Source: Vigna angularis
Taxonomy: Eukaryota; Streptophyta; Magnoliopsida; Fabales; Fabaceae
Direction of reading: 5' to 3'
Length of the DNA: 64,000 nt
Assembly: GCF_016808095.1 (NCBI RefSeq)
Contig: NC_068980.1
Location: 2,790,001-2,854,000, forward strand
Shown: piece by piece, positions 36,772 to 51,000 of the stretch
Position numbering within the stretch: the first letter of the stretch is position 1
Layout of the letters: the number at the start of each line of letters is the position of its first letter
Position numbers and translations under genes: made by a program
The notes under the pieces: model-generated
The model's input: only the letters and a program-made list of their open reading frames with translations
Told to the model about the DNA's origin: nothing
The model's database searches: none

Positions 36772-39092
36772 TTAATTTATCCCAAATTGTGAGTTTCAAT
36801 TTTGAGGGTTTTTCATTGTTGAGCCAATTCTTCACCACACACAATAAAATTTTGACTCTGAGTCACTATTCCCTAATTCTATTATTATTATTATTATTGG
36901 GATCACAAATTGTTCAGAAATTACTGAGCGTTGTTGTTTTTTGCTCGTATCAACATCGATTGATTAATAACTTGGCCGCTCCAGTTGCCAGATTTTTGTT
37001 TGTTTTCTGATTGAGTTGATGGTTGCGAAGTTGTGTTCGGTATCCAAATGGCGTTTGGCATAGTCGTAGAATATTCTAAATAAATTCATAATTCTCCATT
37101 GCGGAAAACTGAATGCTCACATAATTTTTGTGGTTTGAATTGAAGTTTTTCTCAATACTATAACGTTATTACCAATGTAGAAATGTGGTTACCAATACAA
37201 GAAAAGTTGGCTTGCAACATTGACTAACCATGAAAATGTAAACAATTTGGGGTTGTTATGAACATCCTTCATACTGCACCATAAAAATTAGAATATATAG
37301 AATATATGCAAACCACTGTCTAAAACATTATGGATTGAGTCCAAATTGTCAGTTTATTTTTTGTATTTTTTTATTGATATTAATATATTAAAAGAATTTT
37401 TAATATATTTCAAAACATTAAAATCAGTGTGTATTTTAAAAATATAACAGAGGAAAAACATTAAGAACTTAAAAAGCTCAAATTGGATAAACCATCCTTT
37501 GAGTTTGTATTGACATGATAAAATATATGCTGAATAACGTTAGACACACTTTTATTTGACATAATTTATGCAAATAAAATAAAATAAAATTATATATATA
37601 TTTTTAAACATTTAATGCAATTCTAAAGCGCACTTCACTTTTATTCTCATGTACATTAATCAAAATACAAAATACTTGTACACTTGTATTACAATTATCA
37701 CATATTTAGTGAGCATGCACTTCTAAAAACCCATTTGAAGCCTCTCACGTCCCATCGATGTTTTATATTTTTCACTACAAGTTTTTAATAATATTTGGTC
37801 AATTTCTAAATAAAAAACCACTTCCAATTTAATTATGCGACTCACATAAAGAATAAAACAAATTTAATTATTCTCACTTTAAATTTAACCTTAATAGAAT
37901 TTAGTGTGATAATATTTTATTTATAATGTTTTATACAAATTGGAATAATTATAGTATTTTTTTTCAACAACATTAGATGGTGTGATTGATCGAGAGACAT
38001 GTGCAACTAAGTTGGCAAAAAGATGAAAGAAATGATATGGCGTGAGAATATAAAAGTAAAAAGAAAAGAAAAGAAAATAATGGAGTCACTTTCCTTTCCT
38101 TCTTTTTCAATTTTACTTTCTAAAAATCAAATTCCAATGTAAAAAAAGAAAAAAGCACCAACCCATAATTTTCGGACCGTTGGAATGAACAACTCCATTT
38201 CCCTTTAACCTATCAAGCAATAATTTTTATCCTTCTTTTTGTAAAAAATAAAATAACAAAAGTTCCATTCTTGTGACAAAATTGACACCATATGATGATG
38301 AAGCATTGGGTGTAGTCAACTTTGTACTACTCACCACATCAACGTTCCACGGTATGCGATGCTATAATAGCGTAATTTTTGTAATAAATAATAATTTATG
38401 CAACATTGATATATTATATGGAAATTACTAATATTGATGATGATAAATGACAACTATGGGTTCATGGTGGTTTGATTATACAACACATTTTGTTAGTAAG
38501 AATTAGAACGTTACATTTGATAATAGTGCCAAGGGTAGGGGAAGAGTTGCACCCTGACTCTCTGACTCTGACCCTGACCCATTGCCATTTTTCCTGGTAT
38601 TTTTTTTTAATTTAATTTTATATGGTTTTGTTTTGCGTTGGATTTGATCGAGTGCATACAAAGATTTTAAATATTCGATTATTTTTTCTTTTCCTAAGCG
38701 TAATACACCCCAATTCTCTGATAATTTTGCTTTCTGCATAGATCGCGATCGGCGAAGCTTCATTTTGCGAAGGAGTGGAAACTATATAATTCGAATAGGT
38801 TGGGTAGGTAGGTTTCTGACGTTCCTAGCTGCGAATTGTTGATGAGTTTATTCAGTATATACCGCTCGTTTGGTCCTCAATTTTCGAGCGTTTTTTTTTT
38901 TGTTATTGGGAAATTCGTTAAACCCTGTGCGGACTCTTGATCGAGCTGAATTGCATTCGGTTTGTGAATATTGCTTGTGAATTCGTATGAATTTGAGTTC
39001 TGATCACTTCAATGTGAATGGTTGAGGAAATTTGGGAAGTGAATTTTGTTATGGACAATGTTGCAGGGCAGGGTTTGTGAATTCATTGCAAA
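36772..39092. other. Spacer between uL18 and EFR3-like gene, including EFR3 leader
   Basis: The 3' UTR of the uL18 gene is followed by AT-rich spacer. From about 38750 lies the probable EFR3 leader: a non-coding exon near 38760-38810, an intron, and the second leader exon beginning at 39067 after TTGCAG. A short CTGACTCT-type repetition lies near 38555-38580. Confidence 0.5.
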
Positions 39093-42000
39093 ATGGGGGT
39101 TATGTCCAGGCGGGTCGTGCCCGTCTGTGGTAACCTCTGTGTGTTTTGTCCTTCTCTGCGTGCAAGATCAAGGCAACCGGTGAAACGTTACAAGAAGTTG
39201 ATGGCTGATATATTCCCGCGTAATCAGGTGAAATTTTCAGCTTATGTTGTTACACAGACTTTACTTGGTAGCTATTAACGGGACCCAAGAATTATAAGTT
39301 GACTTAGTAATTTTAGCTAATGTATCATCGGATGGTTATTTGTGTAGTTTTTAGACTAAGTAATACCATCTTGTGTATCATTACTGTTGCTCTTATTGGC
39401 TGGTGTACTGTTATGTTAAGATGAAAAATGATAAATGCAGGCAACGGGGTGACAAGACCTGTTTCTTGAACTGGTTTAGGTTATTTGAATTTAGCAAACA
39501 GAGAATGTTTAGAAGCCCTTCTTAGCCCTATTCCGATACTTATCAGGTGATGATTACTGTGATTTTCAGGTTGCTGAGCCTAACGACAGGAAAATTGGAA
39601 AGCTATGTGAGTATGCTTCTAGGAATCCAATGAGAATTCCTAAGGTAATAATTCTTAATAATCTCCCCTTGTTTTCGTCTCTTCTAGTTTGTTTCATGCA
39701 ACCAAGAACATCATGATATGGTGGAGGAAATTTAAAATAATCATTCTCGTAAGAAACTGTTAGATTTGATTAAATTATCATTGTAGAAGTTCCAGTTGGA
39801 TGCCATTCAATAATCACCTGTTTGATAAAAATTGATGTTAGAATATATGAAAATATTATATCATATCTTAAAATACCTGTTAGTAAATTAAGCATTTCTT
39901 TAACTTAGCACTTGTATCCCTAATTAACTAGGATTATGATTAGTATAAGTAAGGGTTATTAATAGGTTTTATGAATATAATAAATTCATCAATACATTCA
40001 AATACATCTAAATTATCAGTTTACTAAGTTAATATCAATTTACTATACAAGATTTAGTACTATAGTGTTTCTTATATATAAAACTATATAATTTCAATTT
40101 AAGCACTGAGATGTCCAGTGATCAAATTTGAAGCTCTGGTCCGTAATGCTTCACAATATTTTCATAAATTCTGAATATTTTGTTGAAGGAAAATTTGATT
40201 ATTTAATATTTTGAATGAGGCTAAACTAAAGGAAATCTTGCTATTTAATATCTAAATAAAGAAACTGCTACTGAATGCATTAATAACCCTTCCATGTGCT
40301 CAATGTTTTCATTTTTTCTTCACTCAATCTTATTTGGAATTTGTTAAAAGTAAACAAACACCATCGAGTCACTTTAAGTACTGGATCTTTTCATTTTGAT
40401 TGCTGATTTCTGATCGCTGACATATCTAAATATATTTGGTGTTTTGTCTTGGCAGATTACTGACAACTTGGAGCAAAGATGTTATAAGGATTTGCGTCAT
40501 GAAAACTTTGGTTCGGTGAAAGTGGTCTTGTGCATATATAGGAAACTGTTATCGACATGTAAGGAGCAGATGTAAGTTTTCCACAGTATAAGTTAAGTGC
40601 GTGTTCCTTGGATTTAATTATTATTTGATCCTGACCAAATTCATTTAAACACATTTGGGTGTTGGGGGAAGGACCTATGTTTCGAATTCGTACATTCAGG
40701 CACCATCAGTGTATTACACTGCGGAGGCCATTTTGAAATTTATGGACATTTATGAGTTCTTTATGTTCAGGTTTCATTCTTGTAAACACTTTTGGCTGTA
40801 TGGGTACTTTTTAACACGTGGTCATGCTTAGAACGCTGTTTTTTTTTTTTAATTATTTTTCTTGGTATTCTTGAGCAGGGTCTTGCAGTGTTAATTTGTC
40901 TCCTCTAGTCCTATTTGCTATTGTCTAAAGCATCATACCATGGAGTTGTTCATTTGATTTATTTCCTTATTGGATGCTACCCTTTACTATAGTGGTGAGT
41001 AATAGTATTCAAACATGCTTCTTAATCTTGCAGGCCGCTGTATGCCAATAGCTTATTAGGGATCCTTCGAACGCTTCTAGAGCAAACTCGTTCAGAGGAA
41101 ATGCGGATCTTAGGTTGCAAGACTCTTGTAGAATTTACAGATTGCCAGGTATTTGGTTAATGAACCAATTGGACTTGCTAGTGTTAAAATTACAGTATCA
41201 TTGCTTCAATTTGCAACAGATCTCCCACTGATTTAAATTTAACTTTAAACTTTGTATTATTATACGTTATTGTCTTGATATATTGCATTTGGTAGACCAA
41301 GTATTATTTTTCTACTGTTTTTTTTTTCAATGCCATAAATTTAGTGATATTGACCCTTTGAGTTAAAGTAGACAAATGGTACATACATGTTCAACTTAGA
41401 GGGTTTTATACCAAAACTATGTCAATTGGCTCAAGAAGTGGGAGATAATGAACAAGCTCTTCTTCTACGATCAGCTGGCCTACAAGCGCTCTCCTACATG
41501 GTACTTTTCTTTGGTCCATTGTTCTTGCAGTATTTGCTTATGTATTGTAAATTTATAATTGCAAGGACTTCTCTATTCTCTTTTTATCAGTATGTTCAAC
41601 TATCTGCATATTTTGATTATTTTTAAGTAAAACAACCCTTTGAAGAGTATGTCAAGGATGGTTACTAACAGTTTTAATTATTTCTGATTAATAGTCATTA
41701 GATATTAAACTTCTTCATACTGATTGGAACTTTGTTTTAACTTAGTAATATGTTCTTAAAAAAATTGAAGCCATTGTAATTTAAATATTGAAATGAAATT
41801 TACTAAAATTAAAGAGTGAAAGTGGGTTTTTTAGTAATTTAAACTGCAGCAGGATAAAAGCTTTATTTTGGGAACAAAATTGTTAGAGTGGTACATTTCA
41901 ATCATTCAAGTTGTTTACTGGCTACCCTGTTTCAACCACAGTATCTTTATTTAGTTGTCTTTCAAGGTCACTTATACCTTCAGTTTGCCTGTTGTTCTTC

Positions 42001-45000
42001 CTCCCTATGTTTGTCCAGGTGCAGTTCATGAGAGAGCACTCACATCTTTCCATGGATTTTGACCAAGTGAGTATTATTTCCCTACTCTTCTTATTCCTTG
42101 ATTCTGTCAGAGACATTAAGCAAAGGGTTGCATTAAACATGTAAATTTAGTTTGTAAGTATTTATTTATAACCACAATTCAGCTTTTGACTTTAAGTTAG
42201 TTTATAATTGTCTTAATTTGTTGGGTGGGTGGGTGGGCTGTTCAATAGATTATATCAGTGATTTTGGAAAATTTCACGGATCTCCAATCCAAATCCAATC
42301 TTGCCAAAGTAGAGAAATTGAATTCACAATCTCAGAGCCAATTGGTCCAACAATTTCCCAAAGGAGGAGACCTACATTCTTTATCAGATATCAGTAAGAA
42401 GAATGCTTCCTTACTTAATGGTGTGACAGGAACTGAGACAGAACCCAAGTTGTAGGTCTTTTCTAACTGTTCTCCCATCTCTGTCTTGGTATAAAGCCAA
42501 CATATGACATCCGGACAACCATTGTGTTCACTGTTTTTACAGAGATACTGCTAAAGATCCTGCTTATTGGTCAAAGATTTGCTTGTATAATATGGCCAAA
42601 TTGGCCAAGGAAGCTACAACTGTGCGGCGTGTCCTTGAACCATTTTTTCATAACTTTGATGCTGAAAACTACTGGTCTTCTGAAAAGGGAGTTGCTTCTT
42701 GTATTTTGCAGTATTTGCAATCTCTTCTAGCAGAATCAGGTAGCCTTGAACATTCAATTTTATAACTTTTCTTACATATGAAGTTTTTATCTAATTTTCT
42801 ATAATTGATTATCACTTTTTGAACACCAGGTGATAACTCCCATCTTCTGTTGTCCATTTTGGTCAAGCACTTGGATCATAAAAATGTTGCTAAGCAGCAT
42901 ATCCTTCAGATTGATATTATTAAAACCACCACGCAGCTTGCACAAAATGTGAAGCAGCAGGCTTCAGTTGCAATCATTGGTGCAATATCTGATCTCGTTA
43001 AACATTTAAGGAGATGCCTGCAAAATTTAGCTGAAGCATCCAGCATTGGAGATGCTACATATAGGTTGAATACTGAACTTCAGTCCGTCTTAGAAATGTG
43101 TATACTACAACTTTCAAAGAAGGTATTTGAACTAACTTTATGTATAGCTTCTTTGTTTTCCTTTCAAAATTTATATTATCTCGCACTTGGCATCATACTG
43201 GGGGGCCTTAGATGTGATTGAGTAAAGTTTCCTGGATTCTAGATATCTGTAGATCCAATTTGTTATCTATTCCACTATAACAACAGGTTGGGGATATAGG
43301 ACCAATTCTTGATTTGATGGCTGTGGCACTGGAGAATATCTCAGTTACTACCATTACAGCAAGATCGACAATCTCTGCTGTCTATCAAACAGCAAAATTA
43401 GTCACTTCCATTCCAAACGTGTCATATCACAATAAGGCAAGTGTTCCTACTTGGATTGAAAATGGGATTTTGTGCTTAGCTCTAGTAAATGTCTAAACTT
43501 TTGGGCCACCTTTTGATTTATCCAGGCTTTCCCTGATGCCTTGTTTCATCAATTGCTCCTGGTCATGGTTCATCCTGACTACGAAACACAAATTGGAGCA
43601 CACAAGATCTTCTCTTTGGTGCTTACGCCATCCATGGTGTCTCCTTGGTTGGACCACAAAACAATGACTGCTCATAAGGCACCGAATGATTGCTTCTGCA
43701 ATCCGCCTGAAACTTTTTCTGGAGATGAAAACTGGAACGGAAAACTTGAAGAAGAAAAGACAATATCTGGTGTCAAAGGGAAGAAATATGCAATTCATCC
43801 ATATAGGGGCTACAGCTTTTCTCCCAAGCTAACTGATGGAAACGAGGTAAGAATTTTATTTACGTATCATTATTAATTGTATGCATTTAATAGCGTGTTT
43901 TTGGTTCGAGAGGAAAAAGAATTTGCAATTCATATTCATGGTAATTTAGTTTTAGTTATTCTTTTTTAGTTTAATTATGTTAAATACATGGTTGAGCTAC
44001 TTAGATTGTTTCTTTTTTCCTTTTTCCAACAATAGAGACCCTTGATCCTTCATTGTTCTGGTTCCAGACTAAATTTAGAGTCTGAAATTTTCAGGATCAA
44101 AGTTCTCTTAGGCTAAGCAGTCATCAAGTCAGTCTTCTGCTTTCTTCAATCTGGGTCCAGGCAACATCTGTGGGAAATGGCCCTTCAAATTATGAGGCAA
44201 TGGCACACGCCTATAGCATTGCTTTATTATTTACTTGTTCTAAGGTGAGTATGGTTTGCTGCGTACTTGGTGTTCTCATTGCTTATAAAGATCCATGTCG
44301 GTAAAGACTACTGACGTTACTTTACTTATTTTGTTTAAATGTTTCTCATTTATAATTCTATAAAGACATATGTCGGTAAAGAAATTGTATTGTATTATTG
44401 GAAATTAAAAGCCAAAGTACAAGAATGATGTCAGTTATACATAGTTGATCTAGAGAGTCTAACAGAATGTAACTGACTAAGAAGAATATAGTAACAACCT
44501 ATAACTAACTATGTTAGGTTTCTAATCAAGAAACCTAGAGAATTCCCCACTTACACACGCACAATACTCACTGAACACTGAATAACCTCCACTTCGTATT
44601 ATTAACAGTAAGAAAGTCAGAAATAGGGTATCTATGGGAGCCTAACCTCCCCCACAGGAATAACGAATCCTGTACAAAGAATACAAGTAGTCCAAAAGTG
44701 ACTTTTAGCAGATAACTACTTCCCATATATACAAGTCTAACCCGCGCCCCTTTCTAACTGTTAAGACAGTTAGAATAACTAACTCTTCCTTCTCCTCTCA
44801 TAGACTCTTAGTCTCCTATCATTACCCCCTCCCTCATCAACAATCTTGTCCCCAAGATTGAGCTCCGGATATTGGTCTTCGATGACCAATCTATCTTCCC
44901 ATGTAGCGCCTTCTCTCCCACCTGCTTGCCACTCAACCAGGACTTGGTGGACTACATCTTCTCCTTGCTGTAGCTGTCTTTCCTCGATAATCCGGAGTGG

Positions 45001-48000
45001 CCAAAAGGTTGGCCCTTCTGCCTGTAGTTCTACAGGTAATTCCTTCTCCACCCATTGATCACCCACCGCTTGTTTTAATTGAGACACGTGAAATACAGGA
45101 TGTATACGAGCTGAATCTGGTAGCTGGAGTTTATAGGCCACTTTTCCCACCCTCTGCAACACTTGATACGGCCCAAAATACCTGGCTGAAAGCTTGGGAT
45201 GTATTCTATTCGACATGGAGGCCTGTCGATGAGGTCTAATTTTCAAGTAGACCATATCCCCTTCCTTAAAGCTGATCTCCTTTCTTTTCTTGTTGGCCTG
45301 TTGCGCCATACTGTCTTGGGCCCGATTCAAATGAAATTTTAATTGTTTAAGTGCCTCATCACGCGTCATCAAATCTTGTGCCACCGCTTCCACAGCCGTT
45401 TCTCCGGGAATAAACCTGCTGAAAGATGGGGGGGCCTACCATACACCGTTTCAAACGGTGTGCAACGTGCTGATATCTGGTAACTGGTATTGTACCAGTA
45501 TTCGGCCCAAGACAACATTTCATACCACCCCTTTGGCTGTTCCGAACAGAAACAACGTAGGTATCCCTCAACAATCCTATTCACCACCTCTGTCTACCCA
45601 TCCGTTTCAGGATGGTATGCAGTGCTCATTTTGAGCTGTGTTCCTTGCAACTTAAACAATTCCTTCCAAAATATGCTTAAGAATATGGGGTCTCGATCAC
45701 TCACAATCGACACGGGGATCCCATGCAATCTTACTACTTCCCTTGCAAATATTTCTGCTACTGTCTTGGCCGAGTAAGGGTGTTTTAACGCGATGAAGTG
45801 GCCGTATTTGCTCAATCTGTCTACGACCACAAGGATCGCGTCATGGCCGTGTGATTTCGGAAGTTTAACTATAAAGTCCATGCTCACCTCTTCCCATACC
45901 ACCTGTGGAATAGGTAAGGGTTGTAGCAGCCCTTGGGGGGAAGCAACCAATATATGCTGCTGACACACCTCACACCTTGCAACGTAATCTGTAACCATCT
46001 TCTTCATACCCACCCAATATAATGAGTGGGCGATCCTTCGATAAGTGCGGTAAATTCCAGAGTGGCCTCCTGTTTTAGTTATATGGAATTCAGCTAGCAG
46101 CTTAGGGATCCATGCTGAACTCGCAGATATCACCATTCGACCCTTGTAGTGCAGCCTATCATTCTCCAGTGTATAAGCCAGATGACTATCGGGTTTCTTC
46201 TTAATATCATCAATCAGCCTTTCCAGTAATTCATCCTCCTCCACTTCCTTCAAAACGTCATTAAAATCTGGCCAGAATGGCCTGGATATCAATTGCAACT
46301 CCCCTTCCTCCGTGCTACCCTCATCTCTCCGAGATAGAGCATCTGCCGCTCTGTTTGTGCTCCCCTTCTTGTAGAAGATTTCAAAATCATACCCCATCAA
46401 TTTAGCCAACCAATTCTGTTGGTTTTGGGTGACTATCCGCTGCTCCAAGAAGTATTTCAGACTTCGCTGATCCGTATGAACAATAAACCTTCTTCCTACT
46501 AAGTAGGGACGCCAATGCTGAATGGCCATGACTAAAGCCATCAATTCTTTTTCATAAATTGATTTGTTCAGTGACCCTGCGGATAATGCTTTGCTATAGA
46601 AAGCAATGGGTCTGCCCTCCTGAGTTAACACCGCCCCTACGCCCCCACCTGAAGCGTCACATTCTATGTGGAAAGCTTGCTGGAAATCGAGTAATGCCAA
46701 AACTGGAGCCGTGGTCAAAGCTGCTTTTAACTTGGCCATGGCGGTGCTTGCTGGTTCTGACCACGCAAACTGACCCTTCTTCAATAAATCGGTCAGTGGT
46801 TTTTCTATCCTCCCATATCCCAACACGAAACGCCGGTAGTACCCTGTGAGGCCCAGGAACCCACGCAACTCCTTCAAACTCCTCGGTTCGCCCCATTCTA
46901 ACACCGCGCTCACCTTATCCCCATCCATTTCGACCCCCATTTCAGAAATTTGGTGGCCAAGATAGCGAATTCGTTGCTTCCCGAACTCACTTCTTACGGT
47001 TGGCTACCCAACGTTGCTGTTCAAGTATTCTTAGCACCAGCTCCAGCTGCTCTAAGTGATCTCTCCACGTGGGGCTGTACACCAGTATATCATCGAAAAA
47101 AACAAGCACGAATTTCCTGAGATAATCCTGGAACAACTTATTCATCGCTCCTTGAAACGTGGCTGGCACATTCATGAGTCCGAAGGGCATCACTAGGAAT
47201 TCAAAATGACCCTGGTGAGTGCGGAACGCAGTCTTGGGTACATCGGCTTCATTCATTCTGATCTGATGGTAACCCGCTTTTAGATCAATCTTGGAGAAGT
47301 ACTTCGCCCCCTTCAATTCGTCCAAAAGCTCTTCTATGACTGGAATGGGAAATTTATCAGGGACGGTGGCCCTGTTTAAGGCTCGGTAGTCTACACAGAA
47401 ATGCCAACTACCGTCCTTCTCTTTCACCAATATTATGGGACTGGAAAATGGACTCGAACTGGGTCGGATGAGCCCCGCCTTCGTCATGTCGGCAACCTGC
47501 TTCTCGATCTCGCTCTTCATAAAGTGCGGATACCTATATGGACGGACATTTATAGGATCCACACCCTCCTTAAGTGTAATTCGGTGCTCCTTGTCACGTG
47601 ATGGAGGTAACCCTTCTATTTCTTGGAAAACGCCATAGTGCGCCTGCAACAGCACCTCCATCTCTGCTTTTTGTTCTCCCGTCAAATTACCTTGCCACCC
47701 GTCACCCCTCTCCTGCTCCACCACATTCAGGCTCCACACTAATGCCCATGACTCAGCATCCACTATCTTTGATAAAGTTCTGGGCTCCACCAGCTGTCGC
47801 ACCAACGTTGGGTCACCCCTTATCTTAATCTTCCTGCCTTCCACGTTGTATATCATGGTCATCTCCCCCCAGTTAACTCTTACTTCACCCAATCTTCCCA
47901 GCCATGCAACGCCCAAAATGACGTCCACTTCCCCGAGCTCGAAGACAAAAAACTCCTCCTCTACTGTGGCTTCTCCCAACTCCACTCTGATTTTCTCACA

Positions 48001-51000
48001 GCGGCCACGCGTCACCCTCTTGTGCCCATCCCCTAAACTGACCGAATATGGCCGCGTATCAATCGTGGGCAGTTCTAACTCCTCCGCCAACTTCCGGCTA
48101 ATGTAATTGTGGCTTGCGCCGCTATCTATGAGCACCACTATTTCCCTTTCTCCAATTCTTCCTCTTAGCTTCAGGGTCTTGGGTGTTGTTAACCCTTCAG
48201 CGGAGCATGCGGACAACTCCATGGGTTTCTCCTCTATGCTATCCACTTCTTCGAACACATCTTCTTCCTCATCCTCCGCTAATAGCAACACTCGCAGGCT
48301 CTTCTCAGTACACCTATGGCCGGGTGCAAACGGCCCCCCGCAACGGAAGCACCGGCCTTCCTCCCTTCTTTTGAGAAATTCCGGATATGGTAGATTTCTC
48401 ACCATTCGTCCTCTGTTTTCGTTCCCAACTGGTTGCCCTGCTCTCGCATTTGCATTCGTCGTCGCACCATCCCTTCTCACCGATCCGGTACTCTCCGTTC
48501 TCCCCGTTTGTGGCATAGTGTTTCGACTGGGTTCCGATCGCAGCACACTCCCCGTTGATCGTGTTCCCAGTAGGTTAAATTTGAACCCATTCGTGTATCC
48601 TCCTTGTGCTTGCATGATAGCCCCCTCGACATCCCGAGCAATCCGCATCGCCTCCATCAATTCCGATGGGTTTTGAATTCGCACCTGGCTCTTCACATCG
48701 TCACGCAATTCCGCAAGGAAGTAACCCAGTACCTGCTCATCAGGTATGCCCCTCGTCTGACCCATCAACACCTCAAAATCACGAACAAACTCCTCCACCG
48801 TACCCGTCTGGCGTAAGGTCGCCAGTCCCTCGAACACCGTTCCCCTAAAACCTCCTCCGAAATGGTTGATCATGGCTGCCTTCAGTCCCTCCCATGATCG
48901 ATTTCTCGCTTTTTCCTTCCAAAAGGTGAACCAATACGCCGCACTCCCCTCCATGCTGACATACGCAATTTCAACTTTCTCATCGTCGCTCGACACCTTC
49001 TGTATATTGAAAAATCTCTCGGCTCTATGGAGCCAACTTAGGGGTTCCGCACCGTCAAAAGTGGGTAACTCCACCCTTTTCCTCCATGGTCTCTGTTGGT
49101 CACTCCCAACGCCAGTTCCTCCGCCTCCGACCTCCCTCACTACTCTTTGCCGATTGTCATTCACGGAACTATCATCGGAACTCCCTTCTGCCTGATCGGC
49201 CTGCTTCCCCATGATTTGTTGTAAGTCCCTTCGTACCGCCGCCGATTTCGCCTTCATCCCTTCCATCGTTATCTCAATCGCTTCCAACCTCGCCTCCGTC
49301 GCACTCTCCATTTCTCGCCTCATCCCCCCAACTTGGATCCGGTAGGTCGGACCAAATTGTTAGGTTTCTAATCAAGAAACCTAGAGAATTCCCCACTTAC
49401 ACACGCACAATACTCACTGAACACTGAATAACCTCCACTTCGTATTATTAATAGCAAGAAAGTCAGAAATAGGGTATCTATGGGAGCCTAACCTCCCCCA
49501 AAGGAATAACGAATCCTGTACAAAGAATACAAGTAGTCCAAAAGTGACTTTTAGCAGATAACTACTTCCTATATATACAAGTCTAACCCGCGCCCCTTTC
49601 TAACTGTTAAGACAGTTAGAATAACTAACTCTACTAACTCTTCCTTCTCCTCTCATAGACTCTTAGTCTCCTATCAAACTAGGAGTTCGTTTGCTAAGTA
49701 CAGCTATCAAAGTAGTACAGCTGTCAAGAGTTGAACACAAAAGAAAGGGTCTATTTACAATTAGTTATACTATATTCCAATGGTCGTTAACAATAACCTT
49801 GTTTAAATTGGTAATTGACTTGATGACAGTGGTTGTATTTTGACAGGAAATTTTATCGTGTCAGAAATGAAGAAAAGATAGTGCATATTACATATGTTAA
49901 AATTAATCTTAATCACTTTTAAGCCTTGTAATATTACATGATTGATTTGCCTAAAGTTCATGAAGTTCTAACTGTTTTCCTCAGGTATCCAGTCACATGG
50001 GTTTAGCAAGAGCCTTTCAACTGGCACTTTCCCTCAGGAGGGTCTCTTTGGACCAACAAGGTGAGATTTACAGACAAATTTTCACTCTGGAGACATTGAG
50101 AAATCTTGTCCCTATGGAGTCAATGCTTGAGAAGTGGAATAATCATTCCATGACTTTTTTCATACAAAACCGAAATGTTCTTTCCTATGGAATGAAGACA
50201 AGAATGGAATCAAATTCCAGGGTTCTGAAAATGTTCTGCTACACATATATAGGAAATTCTCTTAATTGAGAATAATATTTTCTCTGGTGAAACTTTTCTG
50301 ACATTTTCTTACACGCTTGTTAAAGGAGGCTTACAACCATCTCGTAGGAGGTCCCTTTTTACCTTGGCTTCATATATGCTAATCTTCTCTGCCAGGGCTG
50401 GCAATCTCCGTGATCTAATTCCAATAGTTAAAGCTTCTCTGACCAAGGAAACAGTTAATTTCTTTACCTTACCTCTGGACTTGATCCACATTTTTCTTTC
50501 CTTCATCTTCCTTTTAAAATTGAGTGTCACTATATAATTTCCCTTTTCACTCATGATTAGATTGACTGATTAAAGTTCAAAATCCACAGGTAGATCCTTT
50601 TCTTGAATTGGTTGATGATATCCGACTGCTGGCTGTCTGTAAGGAAATGGAGAAGATAACTTATGGATCTGAGGAAGATGAGGCGGCTGCTGTGAAGTCT
50701 CTTTCAGCTGTAGAATTGGATGACAAGCAGTTGAAAGAGACCGTAATATCGTACTTTATGACTAAATTTTCAAAACTGTCTGAGGTAATGTGAATTTACT
50801 TGGGTTGACGAAGAATACTTCGATATGCTTGGGAAATTAACAGTGTAGGTTTTACCTATATTAATAGTCAGTTAATGATTTTCTAAAGAAATGTGGCATT
50901 GATACTCTTTAATATGTATTACAACCCCTCCACATGCAATAAGGAGTAGGGAAAAATGAAGGTTAATAGTGCTGAGACATGTATTTTGATTTGCTTCACT

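Larger units (their letters stand above)
44507..49681 (-). mobile_element. Ty3-gypsy chromovirus LTR retrotransposon in EFR3 intron 12
   Basis: A complete-length but mutated element, 44512-49676 (5165 bases), flanked by the target-site duplication AACTA at 44507-44511 and 49677-49681. It runs opposite to the EFR3-like gene. Both LTRs, a purine tract and a primer-site region are present. In minus-strand order it has gag, zinc knuckle, protease, reverse transcriptase, RNase H, integrase and a C-terminal chromodomain, which defines chromoviruses; the short LTR fits smaller clades such as Reina, a tentative choice. At least three coding breaks make it non-autonomous. The LTRs differ by four substitutions and one 9-base indel, so the insertion is recent. 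Confidence 0.97.

Noticed and set aside
38503..38763. An 86-codon minus-strand frame upstream of the EFR3-like gene
   Set aside because: It overlaps the probable EFR3 promoter and leader, is low in complexity and resembles no family I know.
48107..48676. A 189-codon plus-strand open frame inside the Ty3 element
   Set aside because: It is antisense to gag/protease coding sequence and has no recognisable domain; several shorter frames on that strand are the same kind of shadow.
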